64,000 nt of DNA from NCBI RefSeq assembly GCF_026420145.1, contig NZ_JAPMLV010000001.1:496001-560000 (forward strand). Reading direction: 5' to 3'. Source of the DNA: Enterobacter pseudoroggenkampii (GTDB lineage Bacteria > Pseudomonadota > Gammaproteobacteria > Enterobacterales > Enterobacteriaceae). The notes beneath the pieces were generated by a model. It was given only the letters and a program-made list of their open reading frames with translations, was not told the DNA's origin and searched no databases. The position numbers were made by a program, and so were the translations under genes. Below are positions 55,150 to 64,000 of this stretch, in pieces. Every line of letters starts with the position of its first letter. Within the stretch, counting starts at the first letter, position 1.

Positions 55150-57582
55150 TTACAGCGTATGCTCAGTACGGGCAATAATATCATCCTGCGCATCCGGCGA
55201 CAGGGCGGTGAAGAACGCCGAGTAGCCCGCGACGCGCACCACCAGGTCACGATACTGGTCAGGGTGTTTCTTCGCCTCCAGCAGCGTGTCGCGCGAGACG
55301 ATGTTGTACTGAATATGCCAGCCTTTGTGCACCTCGAAGAAGGTGCGCAGCAGCACCATTAGCTTCTGGCGATCGCTGTCGTTTTCCAGCGTTGACGGAT
55401 TCAGCTTCTGGTTCAGCAGCACGCCGCCGAGAATCGCCTCGGTAGGCAGTTTACCCACCGAGCCGATGACCGCCGTTGGACCCAGGTGGTCGGTACCGGA
55501 AGCCGGGCTTGCCCCTTCCGCCAGCGGGGTGTGCGCCTTACGTCCGTCTGGCGTCGCCATCGTCGCCGCGCCAAACGGCACGTTCGCGGAAATGGAAGAG
55601 GTGCCCGCGTAGTAGTTACCGCCAATCGGGCCGCGGCCGTAGCGCGGATTGTGGTACTGCTTCAGCTCTTCAATGTAGGTCTGATAGGCCCGGGTCAGCA
55701 GCATATCCACGCTGTCGTCGTCGTTGCCGTACTTCGGCGCGCCGTTGATCAGGCGCTGGCGCAACTGCTCGTGGGTCAGCCCGTCGAAGTCATCCGCCAG
55801 GGCGGCCGCCAGCTGCTGCTGGCCGATGACGCCCTGTTCGAACACCAGCTTCTTCACCGCCGCCAGGCTGTTGCCGAGGTTGGCGATGCCCACCTGCAGG
55901 CCGGAGACCCAGTCATACTTCGCGCCGCCCTGCTTGATGCTTTTCGCGCGCTCGATGCAGTCGTCCACCAGCGCCGAGCAGAGAATATCGTGGACATTTT
56001 CCTCCAGCATGGTGTCCACCACGTACTCAATCTCGATGGATTTACGGGTGTAGTAGCGGATCTGGGTATCCCACGCCGCCATCACCTCGTCGAAATTGTC
56101 GAAGTTACCGGCAGAGAGCGCTTTTTCCTGGGGCAGGAACACCTTGCCGCTGGTGGCGTCGCGCCCGCCTTCCAGCGCCGCCAGCATGACGCGGGCGAAG
56201 TTGATAAAGCTCATGCCGGTGCAGCGGTAGCCCCACTTGCCGCCCACCGCGGTTTCAATACAGCCAATCGCCGCGTAGTCGTAGGCGTCGTCGCGCTCAA
56301 TGCCGAGCTTGATGAATTCCGGGATCACGATTTCGTCGTTGTTGAACGCCGGCATCCCGAAGCCGCAGCGGATCACCTGCACGCAGGCGTCGAGGAAGTC
56401 GTTGCTCATGCCCGCGTGATAGCGCACGCTCAGGTTCGGCTGGGTGGAGCGCAGACGGCCGCAGGATTCCAGAATCGCGTAGGAGAGCGGGTTCACCGCG
56501 TCCATCGGCTCACCGTTGACCAGCTTCTGGCCGCCGATGGTGACGTTCTGGTACAGCGGGCTACCGGCGGAAGCCTTGGAGTGCGAGCCGGAGCGGATCT
56601 TGTTCACTTCCAGCAGCTTCAGCCAGCAGCTGTGCAGCAGTTCAATGGCGTGTTCGCGGTCGAGGCTCTGGTTCAGCTCCACGTCGCGGCGGTAGTACGG
56701 ATAGAGATACTGGTCCATGCGCGCGAAGGAGACCGAGTGGCCGTTGGACTCAATCTGCAGGATCAACTGAATGAAGTAGCACAGCTGCAGCGCCTGCCAG
56801 AAGGTTTTTGGCGGCTCGTGAGCAATCACGTCGCAGTTTTCCGCCATCGCCAGCAGCTCGTCGCGGCGGCTTGCGCGGGTTTCGGTTGAGGCCATCTCGC
56901 GCGCCAGATCGGCAAAGCGTTTGATGTGCAGGCTCACCGCTTCCAGCACGATATCAATTGCCTTCAGGAACTGATCGCCGTGCAGGTCTTCCAGCACCGT
57001 CAGGTTGATGCGCGAGCGGCGCTCGGCCACTTTGGCGCGCAGGCCGTCGAGACCTTTCTCCAGCACCAGCGGGAAGTTCACCGCCAGGTGCGCGTCACCG
57101 GAGGTCATGTTGCCTTCGGCTTTGATGATGCCGGTTTCCAGCAGGCCTTTCTGCTCGTCGGTGAACATGCCGTAGCAGCGGTCCTGCACCGTCTGGCCGC
57201 GCCACCACGGGCAGATCTCGTGCAGCACGCGCTTATTCTCTTCGCTCACCGCAAAGCCCGCGCCCGGGCGATCGGCCAGGTCGTCGATCTCTTTTTCAAT
57301 CCAGGAGACGGTGTATTCCGGGAAGATCGGTGCTGCGCGCACTTCGCTTGCCTGGTTACCAATAATCAGCTCGTCGTGTTTGATCCAGATGGTACGCTCG
57401 GCCAGGTGATGGGCCAGCGCCAGGGCGCGACGGACCGGGATCGGCTTGTCCATGTGCTGCTGGTACATTTCGGTGTAATGCTGCGCGCGCTCGGTACAGA
57501 CCGGCGGCTTAACGATATGCACCAGCGCCGTTTTGTGCGCCTTAATGCGCTCGCTGAGGGTATTGAGATTCAGGGTTGTCAT
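55150..57582 (-). CDS. ybiW: Glycyl radical enzyme YbiW (PflF), not a true pyruvate formate-lyase
   Basis: 810-aa glycyl radical enzyme, same length as E. coli YbiW. The radical glycine is G786 in RVAGYSA. The active-site loop is IGCIETAVGG with a single Cys441 followed by Ile and Glu443, the arrangement of dehydratases and lyases of the family. Pyruvate formate-lyase has two adjacent cysteines, so PFL activity is not expected; the substrate is unknown. Oxygen-sensitive and so used anaerobically. It is activated by YbiY, whose gene is four bases upstream. ATG 57582 is preceded by GAGGAT. Confidence 0.94.
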   Translation of the reverse strand: MTTLNLNTLSERIKAHKTALVHIVKPPVCTERAQHYTEMYQQHMDKPIPVRRALALAHHLAERTIWIKHDELIIGNQASEVRAAPIFPEYTVSWIEKEIDDLADRPGAGFAVSEENKRVLHEICPWWRGQTVQDRCYGMFTDEQKGLLETGIIKAEGNMTSGDAHLAVNFPLVLEKGLDGLRAKVAERRSRINLTVLEDLHGDQFLKAIDIVLEAVSLHIKRFADLAREMASTETRASRRDELLAMAENCDVIAHEPPKTFWQALQLCYFIQLILQIESNGHSVSFARMDQYLYPYYRRDVELNQSLDREHAIELLHSCWLKLLEVNKIRSGSHSKASAGSPLYQNVTIGGQKLVNGEPMDAVNPLSYAILESCGRLRSTQPNLSVRYHAGMSNDFLDACVQVIRCGFGMPAFNNDEIVIPEFIKLGIERDDAYDYAAIGCIETAVGGKWGYRCTGMSFINFARVMLAALEGGRDATSGKVFLPQEKALSAGNFDNFDEVMAAWDTQIRYYTRKSIEIEYVVDTMLEENVHDILCSALVDDCIERAKSIKQGGAKYDWVSGLQVGIANLGNSLAAVKKLVFEQGVIGQQQLAAALADDFDGLTHEQLRQRLINGAPKYGNDDDSVDMLLTRAYQTYIEELKQYHNPRYGRGPIGGNYYAGTSSISANVPFGAATMATPDGRKAHTPLAEGASPASGTDHLGPTAVIGSVGKLPTEAILGGVLLNQKLNPSTLENDSDRQKLMVLLRTFFEVHKGWHIQYNIVSRDTLLEAKKHPDQYRDLVVRVAGYSAFFTALSPDAQDDIIARTEHTL

Positions 57583-57586
57583 AAGT

Positions 57587-58486
57587 TTATCCTCGTAAGG
57601 TCGCGGTTAACCCTTTCTGGCAGGCGTACTGTTGCGCGAAGTCCAGCAGGGCAGGGTTATCCAGCGGTTTGTCAGGGGCAGAGTAGGGTTGGCCGAGCAG
57701 GGTGTATTTGTTCATGCCCAGCGTGTGATACGGCAGAAAATGAATATCGTCGACGCCGAGTTCGTCGGCGGCGAAGTTGGTGATGGCGGTGATGGAGGCT
57801 TCATCGGCGTTAAAGCCCTGGATCAGCGGCACGCGGATGGTGATTTTTTTCCCGGCAGCGGCCAGGCGTTTCAGGTTGTCCAGGATGCGCTTAGCCGAAC
57901 CGTCCGTCCACTGTTTGAACACGTCACCGTCGACGTGCTTCAGGTCGGAGAGGAACAGATCGACGTAGGGTAATGACGGCTCGATATAGTGCCACGGCAC
58001 GTGAAGGCAGGTTTCGACGGCGGTGTGGATCCCGTGTTCGTGGCTGGCTTTAAACAGGGCCTGTGCCAGCTCGGGGTTCATAAACGGCTCGCCGCCGGAG
58101 AGGGTGATCCCGCCGCCGCTGCGGTCGTAGAAGGGTTTGTCGCGCAGTACGGTCGCCATGATCTCCTCGACCTGCTGCTCTTCACCGCAGACGGTCAGCG
58201 CCTGCGTCGGGCAGCAGTCGGTAAGGGCATTAAGCGTCTCTTCATTCAGCTTTTCGCGGTGGATGACTAGGCCATTCAGCGCGCGTTCGATACAGTCCGG
58301 TGCCGCCTGCTGGCACAGGTCGCAGCCGTCCAGGCACAGGCGTGCATCAAACAGCACGTCCCGGCTGCGGGAGCGGCTTTCCGGATTCTGGCACCAGCGA
58401 CAGCCCAGCGAGCAGCCTTTCAGGAACACCACGGTTCGAATGCCGGGACCATCGTGGGTAGAGTAACGCTGAATATTGAAGATCAT
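57587..58486 (-). CDS. ybiY: Glycyl radical enzyme activating protein YbiY (PflE)
   Basis: 299-aa radical SAM activase that makes the glycyl radical on YbiW. The radical SAM motif CSLGCRWC gives C25, C29 and C32. An inserted ferredoxin-like region ([12 protein letters not shown]... and [13 protein letters not shown]) would bind two further 4Fe-4S clusters, as in activases of the glycerol dehydratase and benzylsuccinate synthase type. SGGEPF is also present. Start ATG 58486 gives the family N-terminus [17 protein letters not shown]; an ATG at 58501 is rejected. First gene of ybiYW, under an FNR-like promoter. Confidence 0.94.
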   Translation of the reverse strand: MIFNIQRYSTHDGPGIRTVVFLKGCSLGCRWCQNPESRSRSRDVLFDARLCLDGCDLCQQAAPDCIERALNGLVIHREKLNEETLNALTDCCPTQALTVCGEEQQVEEIMATVLRDKPFYDRSGGGITLSGGEPFMNPELAQALFKASHEHGIHTAVETCLHVPWHYIEPSLPYVDLFLSDLKHVDGDVFKQWTDGSAKRILDNLKRLAAAGKKITIRVPLIQGFNADEASITAITNFAADELGVDDIHFLPYHTLGMNKYTLLGQPYSAPDKPLDNPALLDFAQQYACQKGLTATLRG

Positions 58487-58514
58487 GATTTCGCCTCTCA
58501 TCTTGCATATGAAG

Positions 58515-58520
58515 ATTAAA
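58515..58520 (-). promoter_or_regulatory. Putative -10 element of the ybiYW promoter
   Basis: TTTAAT on the minus strand, one mismatch from TATAAT. Its placement gives a start near 58508, about 41.5 bp from the centre of the FNR-like box, the class II activation distance. Confidence 0.55.
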
Positions 58521-58538
58521 TTACTTTCGAATGAAAGT
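58521..58538. promoter_or_regulatory. Shared operator-like motif, site C (ybiY-fsaA)
   Basis: The best dyad of the three sites: ACTTTC-GAAT-GAAAGT (58523-58538). Its reverse complement carries the core TTTCATTCGAAAGTAA found at sites A and B. It lies between the FNR-like box and the -10 of ybiYW and 77-94 bp upstream of fsaA. Confidence 0.78.
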
Positions 58539-58542
58539 TATC

Positions 58543-58556
58543 TTGATGCAGGTCAA
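58543..58556. promoter_or_regulatory. FNR-like box
   Basis: TTGATGCAGGTCAA matches the FNR consensus TTGATNNNNATCAA except for one base. The position fits anaerobic activation of the oxygen-sensitive ybiYW pair. Confidence 0.7.
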
Positions 58557-58614
58557 CTCTTGAGCAGGTTTTGTCGTGATAGGGTAAGTGCAGGCTAATT
58601 TTGAGGGTGACATC

Positions 58615-59277
58615 ATGGAACTTTATCTCGACACATCTGACGTTGCGGCAGTTAAAAAGCTGGCGCGTATCTTCCCGCTGGCGGGCGTGACCACCAACCC
58701 AAGCATCGTTGCGGCCGGTAAAACGCCGCTCGACGAACTGCTGCCGGCGCTACACGACGCGCTGGGCGGCAAAGGTCGTCTGTTCGCCCAGGTGATGGCG
58801 ACCACCGCCGAAGGGATGGTGGAGGACGCGCGTAAGCTGCGCGCTATCATCAACGATCTGGTGGTGAAAGTGCCGGTGACCGCAGAGGGGCTGGCGGCAA
58901 TCAAGATGCTGAAAGCGGAAGGGGTCCCGACGCTGGGCACGGCGGTTTATGGTGCCGCGCAGGGGATGCTCTCCGCGCTGGCGGGTGCAGAGTATGTGGC
59001 GCCTTACGTTAACCGCGTGGACGCGCAGGGCGGGGACGGGATCCAGACCGTTGTGGAATTACAGCAGTTGCTGACGCTGCATGCCCCGCAGTCAAAGGTG
59101 CTGGCCGCGAGCTTTAAAACCCCGCGTCAGGCGCTGGACTGCCTGCTGGCAGGGTGCGAGTCCATCACGCTGCCGCTGGACGTGGCGCAGCAGTTTATTA
59201 CTTCTCCGGCAGTGGATGCGGCGATCGTGAAGTTCGAGCAGGACTGGCAGGGGGCGTTTGGAAGGACGTCGATCTGA
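58615..59277 (+). CDS. fsaA: Fructose-6-phosphate aldolase FsaA
   Basis: 220-aa aldolase of the transaldolase family that cleaves fructose-6-phosphate to dihydroxyacetone and glyceraldehyde-3-phosphate and accepts other ketone donors. The Schiff-base lysine is K85 (DLVVKVPVT). TTNPS and [13 protein letters not shown] are family blocks. E. coli FsaA is also 220 aa. ATG 58615 is chosen by this match ([10 protein letters not shown]); an upstream in-frame ATG at 58588 is rejected. Divergent from ybiYW, sharing the region with site C and the FNR-like box. Confidence 0.96.
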   Translation: MELYLDTSDVAAVKKLARIFPLAGVTTNPSIVAAGKTPLDELLPALHDALGGKGRLFAQVMATTAEGMVEDARKLRAIINDLVVKVPVTAEGLAAIKMLKAEGVPTLGTAVYGAAQGMLSALAGAEYVAPYVNRVDAQGGDGIQTVVELQQLLTLHAPQSKVLAASFKTPRQALDCLLAGCESITLPLDVAQQFITSPAVDAAIVKFEQDWQGAFGRTSI

Positions 59278-59284
59278 TACTGTT

Positions 59285-59371
59285 GCCGGGTGGCGCTGAC
59301 GCTTACCCGGCCTACGGTTTTCTCCCTCTCCCTGTGGGAGAGGGCCGGGGTGAGGGCATCAGGCCGCAGCA
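59285..59371. repeat. Composite repeat: REP variant plus CCCTCTCCC-type palindrome
   Basis: REP variant (59285-59316, central part GCGCTGACGC) followed by CCCTCTCCCTGTGGGAGAGG (59324-59343) and GGGTGAGGGCATCAGGCCGC. Same composite as at 47609-47692. It lies between the convergent fsaA and moeB stops. Confidence 0.85.
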
Positions 59372-59375
59372 GGGT

Positions 59376-60128
59376 TTACCCTCCGCAGACCTCACACCCC
59401 GGGTTACGCATCAGCTTCATCTCGCGGAACTGGCAGGTCATCGCGTCATACATCACGATTTTCCCCGCTGCGGGCGTGCCGTAGTTCGCCAGGACTTTGA
59501 TCGCTTCCATTGCCTGCAATGAGCCAATCACGCCGACGAGCGGCGCCATCACGCCCGCCTCAACGCAGGTCAGCGCATTCTCGCCAAACAGACGGCTCAG
59601 GCAGCGGTAGCAGGGTTCACCCTCGGCGTACGTGAAGACGCTGATTTGCCCCTCCATGCGGATCGCCGCGCCGGAGACCAGTGGAATTTTGTGGGCAAAA
59701 CAGCCCGCGTTGAGCTGGTTGCGGACGGCGACGTTATCGGTGCAGTCCAGCACCAGATCGTGCTGCGCAATCTGCGCGGACAACGCGTCGTCATCCAGCA
59801 TCGCGTCAATCAACGTGAACTGAACGTGGGGGTTGAGGCGCGCCAGCGCAGCCCTGGCGGATTCCACTTTCGGCTGGCCCACCGTCGCGTCGCTGTGCAG
59901 CGTCTGGCGCTGCAGGTTCGAGACCGATACGGTATCGAAATCCAGCAGCGTCATCTTTCCCACGCCCGCTGCGGCAAGATACTGCGCTGCGGCGCAGCCC
60001 AGACCGCCCAGACCGACAACCAGTACGCTGGCTGCCTTGAGCGCTTCCTGGCCCTCGAAATCGAATCCGCGCAGCACAATCTGGCGGTTGTAGCGCATCA
60101 TCTCCTGGTCGCTCAGCTCCACCGTCAT
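59376..60128 (-). CDS. moeB: Molybdopterin-synthase adenylyltransferase MoeB
   Basis: 250-aa E1-like enzyme that adenylates the C-terminal glycine of MoaD so that it can be thiocarboxylated. ATP-binding loop GLGGLGC (39-45), adenylation-region DCTDNVAVRNQLN (about 128-140), and the zinc ligands C173, C176, C245 and C248 are present. ATG 60128 lies one base after the moeA stop, so the genes are coupled; a longer frame to 60167 is inside moeA and is rejected. Confidence 0.97.
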   Translation of the reverse strand: MTVELSDQEMMRYNRQIVLRGFDFEGQEALKAASVLVVGLGGLGCAAAQYLAAAGVGKMTLLDFDTVSVSNLQRQTLHSDATVGQPKVESARAALARLNPHVQFTLIDAMLDDDALSAQIAQHDLVLDCTDNVAVRNQLNAGCFAHKIPLVSGAAIRMEGQISVFTYAEGEPCYRCLSRLFGENALTCVEAGVMAPLVGVIGSLQAMEAIKVLANYGTPAAGKIVMYDAMTCQFREMKLMRNPGCEVCGG

Positions 60129-60129
60129 G

Positions 60130-61362
60130 TCAGCCTCCGAACAGGTGGTTAAAGCGCTCGACCTCAACCCACTCGCCTGCTTCCACGTTACCGCGCTCGC
60201 GCTCCAGCACGATAAAGCAGTTGCCCTGGCTGAAGGAGCTGAAAATGTGCGAGCCCTGGTGCCCGGTGGTGCTCACTTCGAGCTCGCCGTCCGCGTTGCG
60301 CGCCAGAATGCCGCGCTGGAAATCGAGGCGGCCCGGTGATTTTTTCAGGCGCGTGGCGGCACGAACGCGCTGGCGTTCCGGCAGCGGGTTAGCATTGTTG
60401 CCGGAAAGCTTCGCCAGCAGCGGGATCACCAGCTGGTAGAAGGTGAGTGCCGCCGAGACTGGGTTACCCGGCAGGCCGCAGAACCAGCTGTGTGAAAGCT
60501 TGCCAAACGCGAACGGCTTGCCCGGCTTGATCGCCAGCTTCCAGAAGGCGATTTCACCCAGCTCTTCAAGAAGGGTTTTGGTGTAATCCGCTTCGCCCAC
60601 GGAGACGCCGCCGGAGCTGATGACCACGTCGGCGGATTTATCCGCCTCGATAAACGCGGCGCGCAGTTTTTCCGGATCGTCAGGAATGATGCCGAGGTTA
60701 ATCACCTCGCAGCCCAGCTGCTCCAGCATCAGGTGTACCGCCAGGCGGTTGGTGTCGTAAATCTGGCCGTCCTGCAGCGGCTGGCCCGGAAGCTGCAGCT
60801 CGTCGCCGGTGGAGAAAACGGCAACGCGCACTTTACGGATAACGTCGATGTCCGCGATGCCGAGCGAGGCCAGGACCGGCAGCTCCGCCACCGTCAGCTT
60901 CTGTCCGGCGGCAAAGACCGTCGCGCCGAGGGTAATGTCTTCGCCCGTGCGACGGATGTTCTGGCCCGCTTTGACGCTCGCGGTAAAACGCACGCCGTCG
61001 TCGGTCTGTTCGGTCTCTTCCTGCATCACCACGGCGTCGCAGCCTGCCGGAACCGGTGCGCCGGTCATGATGCGCACGCAGGTGCCCGCAGGCCATTCGC
61101 CGCTAAACGGCTGACCCGCAAAGGCTTTACCCGCCACCGGCAGGGCGTTACCCGTCTGGAGATCCGCCAGGCGTACCGCGTAACCGTCCATCGCGGAGTT
61201 ATCAAACCCCGGCACGTTAAGCGGAGAGACGATATCGCGCGCGGCAATACGGCCAAAACAGCGCACGAGGGGCAGCGTCTCAACGTCATGCAGCGGGGAA
61301 ACTCGGTCAAGCATCTGCGTGAGTGCCGTCTCAAGCGGCATCAGTCCGGCGGTAAAATCCAT
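60130..61362 (-). CDS. moeA: Molybdopterin molybdenumtransferase MoeA
   Basis: 410-aa enzyme that inserts molybdate into adenylated molybdopterin; E. coli MoeA is 411 aa. Conserved blocks: [54 protein letters not shown] (the MPT-binding GGVS region), and [12 protein letters not shown] 61362 gives the family start MDFTAGLM; the upstream ATG at 61398 is less likely. First gene of moeA-moeB, divergent from iaaA. Works after MoaE/MoaD. Confidence 0.97.
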   Translation of the reverse strand: MDFTAGLMPLETALTQMLDRVSPLHDVETLPLVRCFGRIAARDIVSPLNVPGFDNSAMDGYAVRLADLQTGNALPVAGKAFAGQPFSGEWPAGTCVRIMTGAPVPAGCDAVVMQEETEQTDDGVRFTASVKAGQNIRRTGEDITLGATVFAAGQKLTVAELPVLASLGIADIDVIRKVRVAVFSTGDELQLPGQPLQDGQIYDTNRLAVHLMLEQLGCEVINLGIIPDDPEKLRAAFIEADKSADVVISSGGVSVGEADYTKTLLEELGEIAFWKLAIKPGKPFAFGKLSHSWFCGLPGNPVSAALTFYQLVIPLLAKLSGNNANPLPERQRVRAATRLKKSPGRLDFQRGILARNADGELEVSTTGHQGSHIFSSFSQGNCFIVLERERGNVEAGEWVEVERFNHLFGG

Positions 61363-61549
61363 GGTGGGCTCCTGCGGAGTAACAACGAAAGCGTCCATTA
61401 TGGCAGAAAAGTGCGGCTAACTGTATGACCGAAGGGTGCACGCTTTACATCACTGTTACGTCTTTCTATATTCAAAAATCATCTGAAGTTTCGTCGACGA
61501 TAATGATATTTATAGAAAAAGCCGCAAAACAGGCTAACGGGTGATGCGA

Positions 61550-62488
61550 ATGGTTAAGGCGGTAATCGCAATTCATGGCGGGGCCGGGGCAATCACCCGA
61601 GCACAGCTTACGCCTGAGCAGGAAAAACGTTACATCGACGCGCTGTACGCCATTGTGGAAACGGGCCAGAGAATGCTGGAAGCGGGCGAAAGCGCGCTGG
61701 ACGTGGTCACCGAGGCGGTGCGCCTGCTGGAAGAGTGCCCGTTATTTAATGCGGGGATCGGTTCGGTCTTTACCCGGGATGAAACGCACGAGCTGGATGC
61801 CTGCGTGATGGACGGCGTCACCCTGAAAGCGGGGGCCGTGGCAGGCGTCAGCCACCTGCGTAACCCGGTGCTGGCCGCGCGTCTGGTGATGGAAGAAAGC
61901 CCGCACGTGCTGCTGACGGGCGCGGGGGCGGAGAGGTTTGCCTTCGAACACGGAATGGAGCCGGTATCGCCGGATCTGTTTTCCACGGAAGCGCGCTATC
62001 AGCAGCTGCTGGAAGCCCGTTCGGCGGGCATGACGCAGCTTGACCACAGTGCGCCGCTTGATGAAACCACCAAAATGGGCACGGTCGGCGCGGTGGCGCT
62101 GGATAAGGCCGGAAACCTCGCGGCGGCGACGTCAACGGGCGGGATGACCAACAAGCTGCCCGGACGCGTCGGCGATAGCCCGCTGCCGGGCGCCGGCTGC
62201 TATGCCAATAACGCGACGGCGGCGGTGTCGTGTACCGGAACCGGGGAAGTATTTATTCGCGCCCTCGCGGCCTACGACATCACCGCGCTGATGGATTACG
62301 GCGGCTTAAGCCTGAGCGAGGCCTGCGAGCGCGTGGTGATGGAAAAACTGCCTGCCCTGGGCGGCGTCGGCGGACTCATTGCGGTGGATCGTGAGGGCAA
62401 CGTGGCACTGCCGTTCAACAGCGAAGGCATGTATCGCGCCTGGGGTTATGCCGGTGATGAACCGAGCACGGGCATCTATCGTGAATAA
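61550..62488 (+). CDS. iaaA: Isoaspartyl peptidase / L-asparaginase IaaA
   Basis: 312-aa Ntn-hydrolase that degrades isoaspartyl dipeptides and has some asparaginase activity. It is made as a precursor that cuts itself before the nucleophile Thr178 ([11 protein letters not shown]) into alpha and beta subunits. [18 protein letters not shown] and [18 protein letters not shown] are conserved. The start at 61550 ([11 protein letters not shown]) is chosen because GGTGA lies five bases upstream and it aligns with the E. coli start; GTG 61541 and ATG 61544 are alternatives. It lies 11 bp before gsiA, forming the usual iaaA-gsiABCD operon with the glutathione importer. Confidence 0.95.
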   Translation: MVKAVIAIHGGAGAITRAQLTPEQEKRYIDALYAIVETGQRMLEAGESALDVVTEAVRLLEECPLFNAGIGSVFTRDETHELDACVMDGVTLKAGAVAGVSHLRNPVLAARLVMEESPHVLLTGAGAERFAFEHGMEPVSPDLFSTEARYQQLLEARSAGMTQLDHSAPLDETTKMGTVGAVALDKAGNLAAATSTGGMTNKLPGRVGDSPLPGAGCYANNATAAVSCTGTGEVFIRALAAYDITALMDYGGLSLSEACERVVMEKLPALGGVGGLIAVDREGNVALPFNSEGMYRAWGYAGDEPSTGIYRE

Positions 62489-62499
62489 GGGGGCAGCGC

Positions 62500-64000
62500 G
62501 TGCCGCACAGTGAAGAACTGGACAACCGCGAAGTGCTGGCTGTCCATCAGCTCGATATTGCGTTTCAGGAAGAGCGGCAGTTCATTCCCGCAGTACAGAA
62601 TTTATCGTTCACGCTCAGGCGCGGCGAGACGCTGGCGATTGTTGGCGAGTCCGGCTCCGGGAAATCGGTTACCGCACTGGCGCTGATGCGCCTGCTGGAA
62701 CAGACGGGCGGGCAAATCAGCAGCGAGAAAATGCTCCTGCGCCGCCGCAATCGTCAGGTCATTGATTTAAATGAGCTAAGCGGTTCGCAGATGCAGAGCG
62801 TGCGCGGGGCGGATATTGCGATGATCTTCCAGGAGCCAATGACCTCCCTGAACCCGGTGTTCCCGGTCGGGGAGCAAATTGCCGAGTCCATCCGCCTGCA
62901 TCAGGGGCTGAGCGGCGATGAAGCGCTCAAAGAGGCCCGACGGATGCTGGAGCTGGTGCGCATTCCGGAGGCGCAGGCCATTCTGGGGCGCTATCCGCAT
63001 CAGCTTTCCGGCGGCATGCGCCAGCGGGTGATGATTGCCATGGCGCTCTCCTGCCGTCCCGCGGTGCTGATTGCCGACGAACCAACGACGGCGCTGGACG
63101 TGACGATTCAGGCGCAGATCCTGCAGCTCATCAAAGTCCTGCAGCAGGAGATGGAGATGGGGGTGATTTTCATCACCCACGATATGGGCGTGGTCGCCGA
63201 TATCGCCGATCGCGTACTGGTGATGCATAAGGGCAGCGCGGTGGAAACCGGCACGGTTGAGCAGATTTTTCACGCGCCCGTGCATCCTTACACCAAAGCG
63301 CTGCTGGCGGCGGTTCCGCGTCTGGGGGCGATGAACGGTAGCGATTTGCCGCGCCGCTTCCCCCTGATTTCTCTCGAGGCGTCTGAGCAGCAGGAGGATG
63401 AGCGCGAGCAGGACACCGTGGTGCCGGGTAAGCCCATTCTGGAAGTGCGCGATTTGGTCACCCGGTTTCCGCTGCGCAGCGGCGTACTGAACCGGGTGAA
63501 GCGCGAAGTGCATGCGGTGGAAAACGTCAGTTTCGATCTCTGGCCGGGCGAAACGCTGGCGCTGGTGGGGGAGTCCGGCTGCGGTAAATCCACCACCGGG
63601 CGTGCGTTGCTCCGTCTGGTGGAGTCACAGGAAGGCAGCATTACCTTTAACGGTGAGCGCATTGATACCCTTCCGGACAGCAGGCTGCAGGCGGTGCGGC
63701 GGGATATTCAGTTTATTTTCCAGGATCCGTATGCCTCCCTCGACCCGCGCCATACGGTGGGGTATTCGATCATGGAGCCGCTGCGGGTACATAACCTGCT
63801 CGACGGTGAAGCGGCACAGCGTCGCGTGGCCTGGCTGCTGGAGCGCGTCGGCCTGAAGCCGGAGCATGCCTGGCGTTATCCGCACGAGTTTTCCGGCGGA
63901 CAACGGCAGCGTATCTGCATCGCCCGCGCGCTGGCGCTAAACCCGAAAGTGGTGATTGCCGATGAGTCCGTCTCGGCGCTGGATGTCTCTATCCGGGCGC
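62500..64000 (+). CDS. gsiA: Glutathione import ABC ATPase GsiA (3' truncated by window edge)
   Basis: Fused two-domain ATPase of the glutathione importer GsiABCD (E. coli 623 aa). 500 codons are in the window, open to the last base. Start is GTG 62500 ([10 protein letters not shown]) with GGGGG upstream, matching the E. coli start MPHSDELDAG. Domain 1: Walker A GESGSGKS (49-56), signature LSGGMRQR, Walker [12 protein letters not shown]. Domain 2: Walker [10 protein letters not shown] (about 356-364), signature FSGGQRQR. Its final part lies outside the window. Confidence 0.97.
   Translation, partial: MPHSEELDNREVLAVHQLDIAFQEERQFIPAVQNLSFTLRRGETLAIVGESGSGKSVTALALMRLLEQTGGQISSEKMLLRRRNRQVIDLNELSGSQMQSVRGADIAMIFQEPMTSLNPVFPVGEQIAESIRLHQGLSGDEALKEARRMLELVRIPEAQAILGRYPHQLSGGMRQRVMIAMALSCRPAVLIADEPTTALDVTIQAQILQLIKVLQQEMEMGVIFITHDMGVVADIADRVLVMHKGSAVETGTVEQIFHAPVHPYTKALLAAVPRLGAMNGSDLPRRFPLISLEASEQQEDEREQDTVVPGKPILEVRDLVTRFPLRSGVLNRVKREVHAVENVSFDLWPGETLALVGESGCGKSTTGRALLRLVESQEGSITFNGERIDTLPDSRLQAVRRDIQFIFQDPYASLDPRHTVGYSIMEPLRVHNLLDGEAAQRRVAWLLERVGLKPEHAWRYPHEFSGGQRQRICIARALALNPKVVIADESVSALDVSIRA

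Noticed and set aside
55486..56889. 467-codon open frame opposite ybiW
   Set aside because: Antisense shadow of a G+C-rich gene: composition dominated by His, Arg, Val, Gln with no domain; the ybiW frame is fully conserved.

Overview
The window looks like chromosome of an Enterobacter-type enterobacterium (order Enterobacterales, about 55% G+C by eye). Basis: nearly every backbone protein reads as a close orthologue of the E. coli K-12 segment moaE - ybhLNOPQ - ybhRSFG/cecR - rhlE - dinG - ybiB - ybiJ - ybiI - mcbA - rlmF - ybiO - glnQPH - dps - rhtA - ompX - opgE - mntS/mntR - ybiR - ldtB - ybiT - ybiU - ybiV - ybiW - ybiY - fsaA - moeB - moeA - iaaA - gsiA, in that order and orientation. 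The genus is an inference. Neither end is a natural boundary: moaE is cut at base 1 and gsiA at base 64000.

Region by region. 1-4790: end of the moa operon, ybhL, and an overlapping ybhP-clsB-ybhN membrane-lipid operon. 4752-10426: the YbhGFSR ABC exporter and its TetR regulator CecR, with a perfect 20-bp palindrome as probable operator. 10598-14258: rhlE and the SOS helicase dinG with a LexA box. 14180-19604: a five-gene chaperone-usher fimbrial operon on the minus strand, inserted between dinG and ybiB. 19861-25561: ybiB, small stress proteins, rlmF and the mechanosensitive channel ybiO. 25646-28065: glnHPQ with a legible sigma-54/IHF/NtrC control region. 28211-34737: dps, rhtA, ompX, opgE, and mntS/mntR-ybiR around paired MntR sites.

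The accessory block 34772-44621 lies between ybiR and ldtB. It holds a tripartite EmrAB/NodT-type efflux operon behind a long inverted repeat, an aldo/keto reductase, a beta-glucoside cassette (GH1, PTS EIIC, GntR) with two operators, and an A+T-rich orphan glycosyltransferase. A second accessory block, 47694-52738, lies between ybiT and ybiU: a GH31 alpha-xylosidase-like enzyme, an ACS-family MFS transporter and a LacI regulator.

52735-64000 is a metabolic cluster: an oxygenase-like protein (ybiU), a HAD sugar phosphatase (ybiV), a glycyl radical enzyme with its activase (ybiW/ybiY), the transaldolase-like aldolase fsaA, then moeBA, iaaA and gsiA. The most interesting unexplained signal is a shared sequence (core TTTCATTCGAAAGTAA) that occurs upstream of ybiU, upstream of ybiV, and in the ybiY-fsaA divergent region. 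In the last place it sits between an FNR-like box and a -10 element. It suggests one unidentified regulator for these genes. REP-type and a second family of palindromic repeats recur in the intergenic spaces, twice as the same two-part composite.
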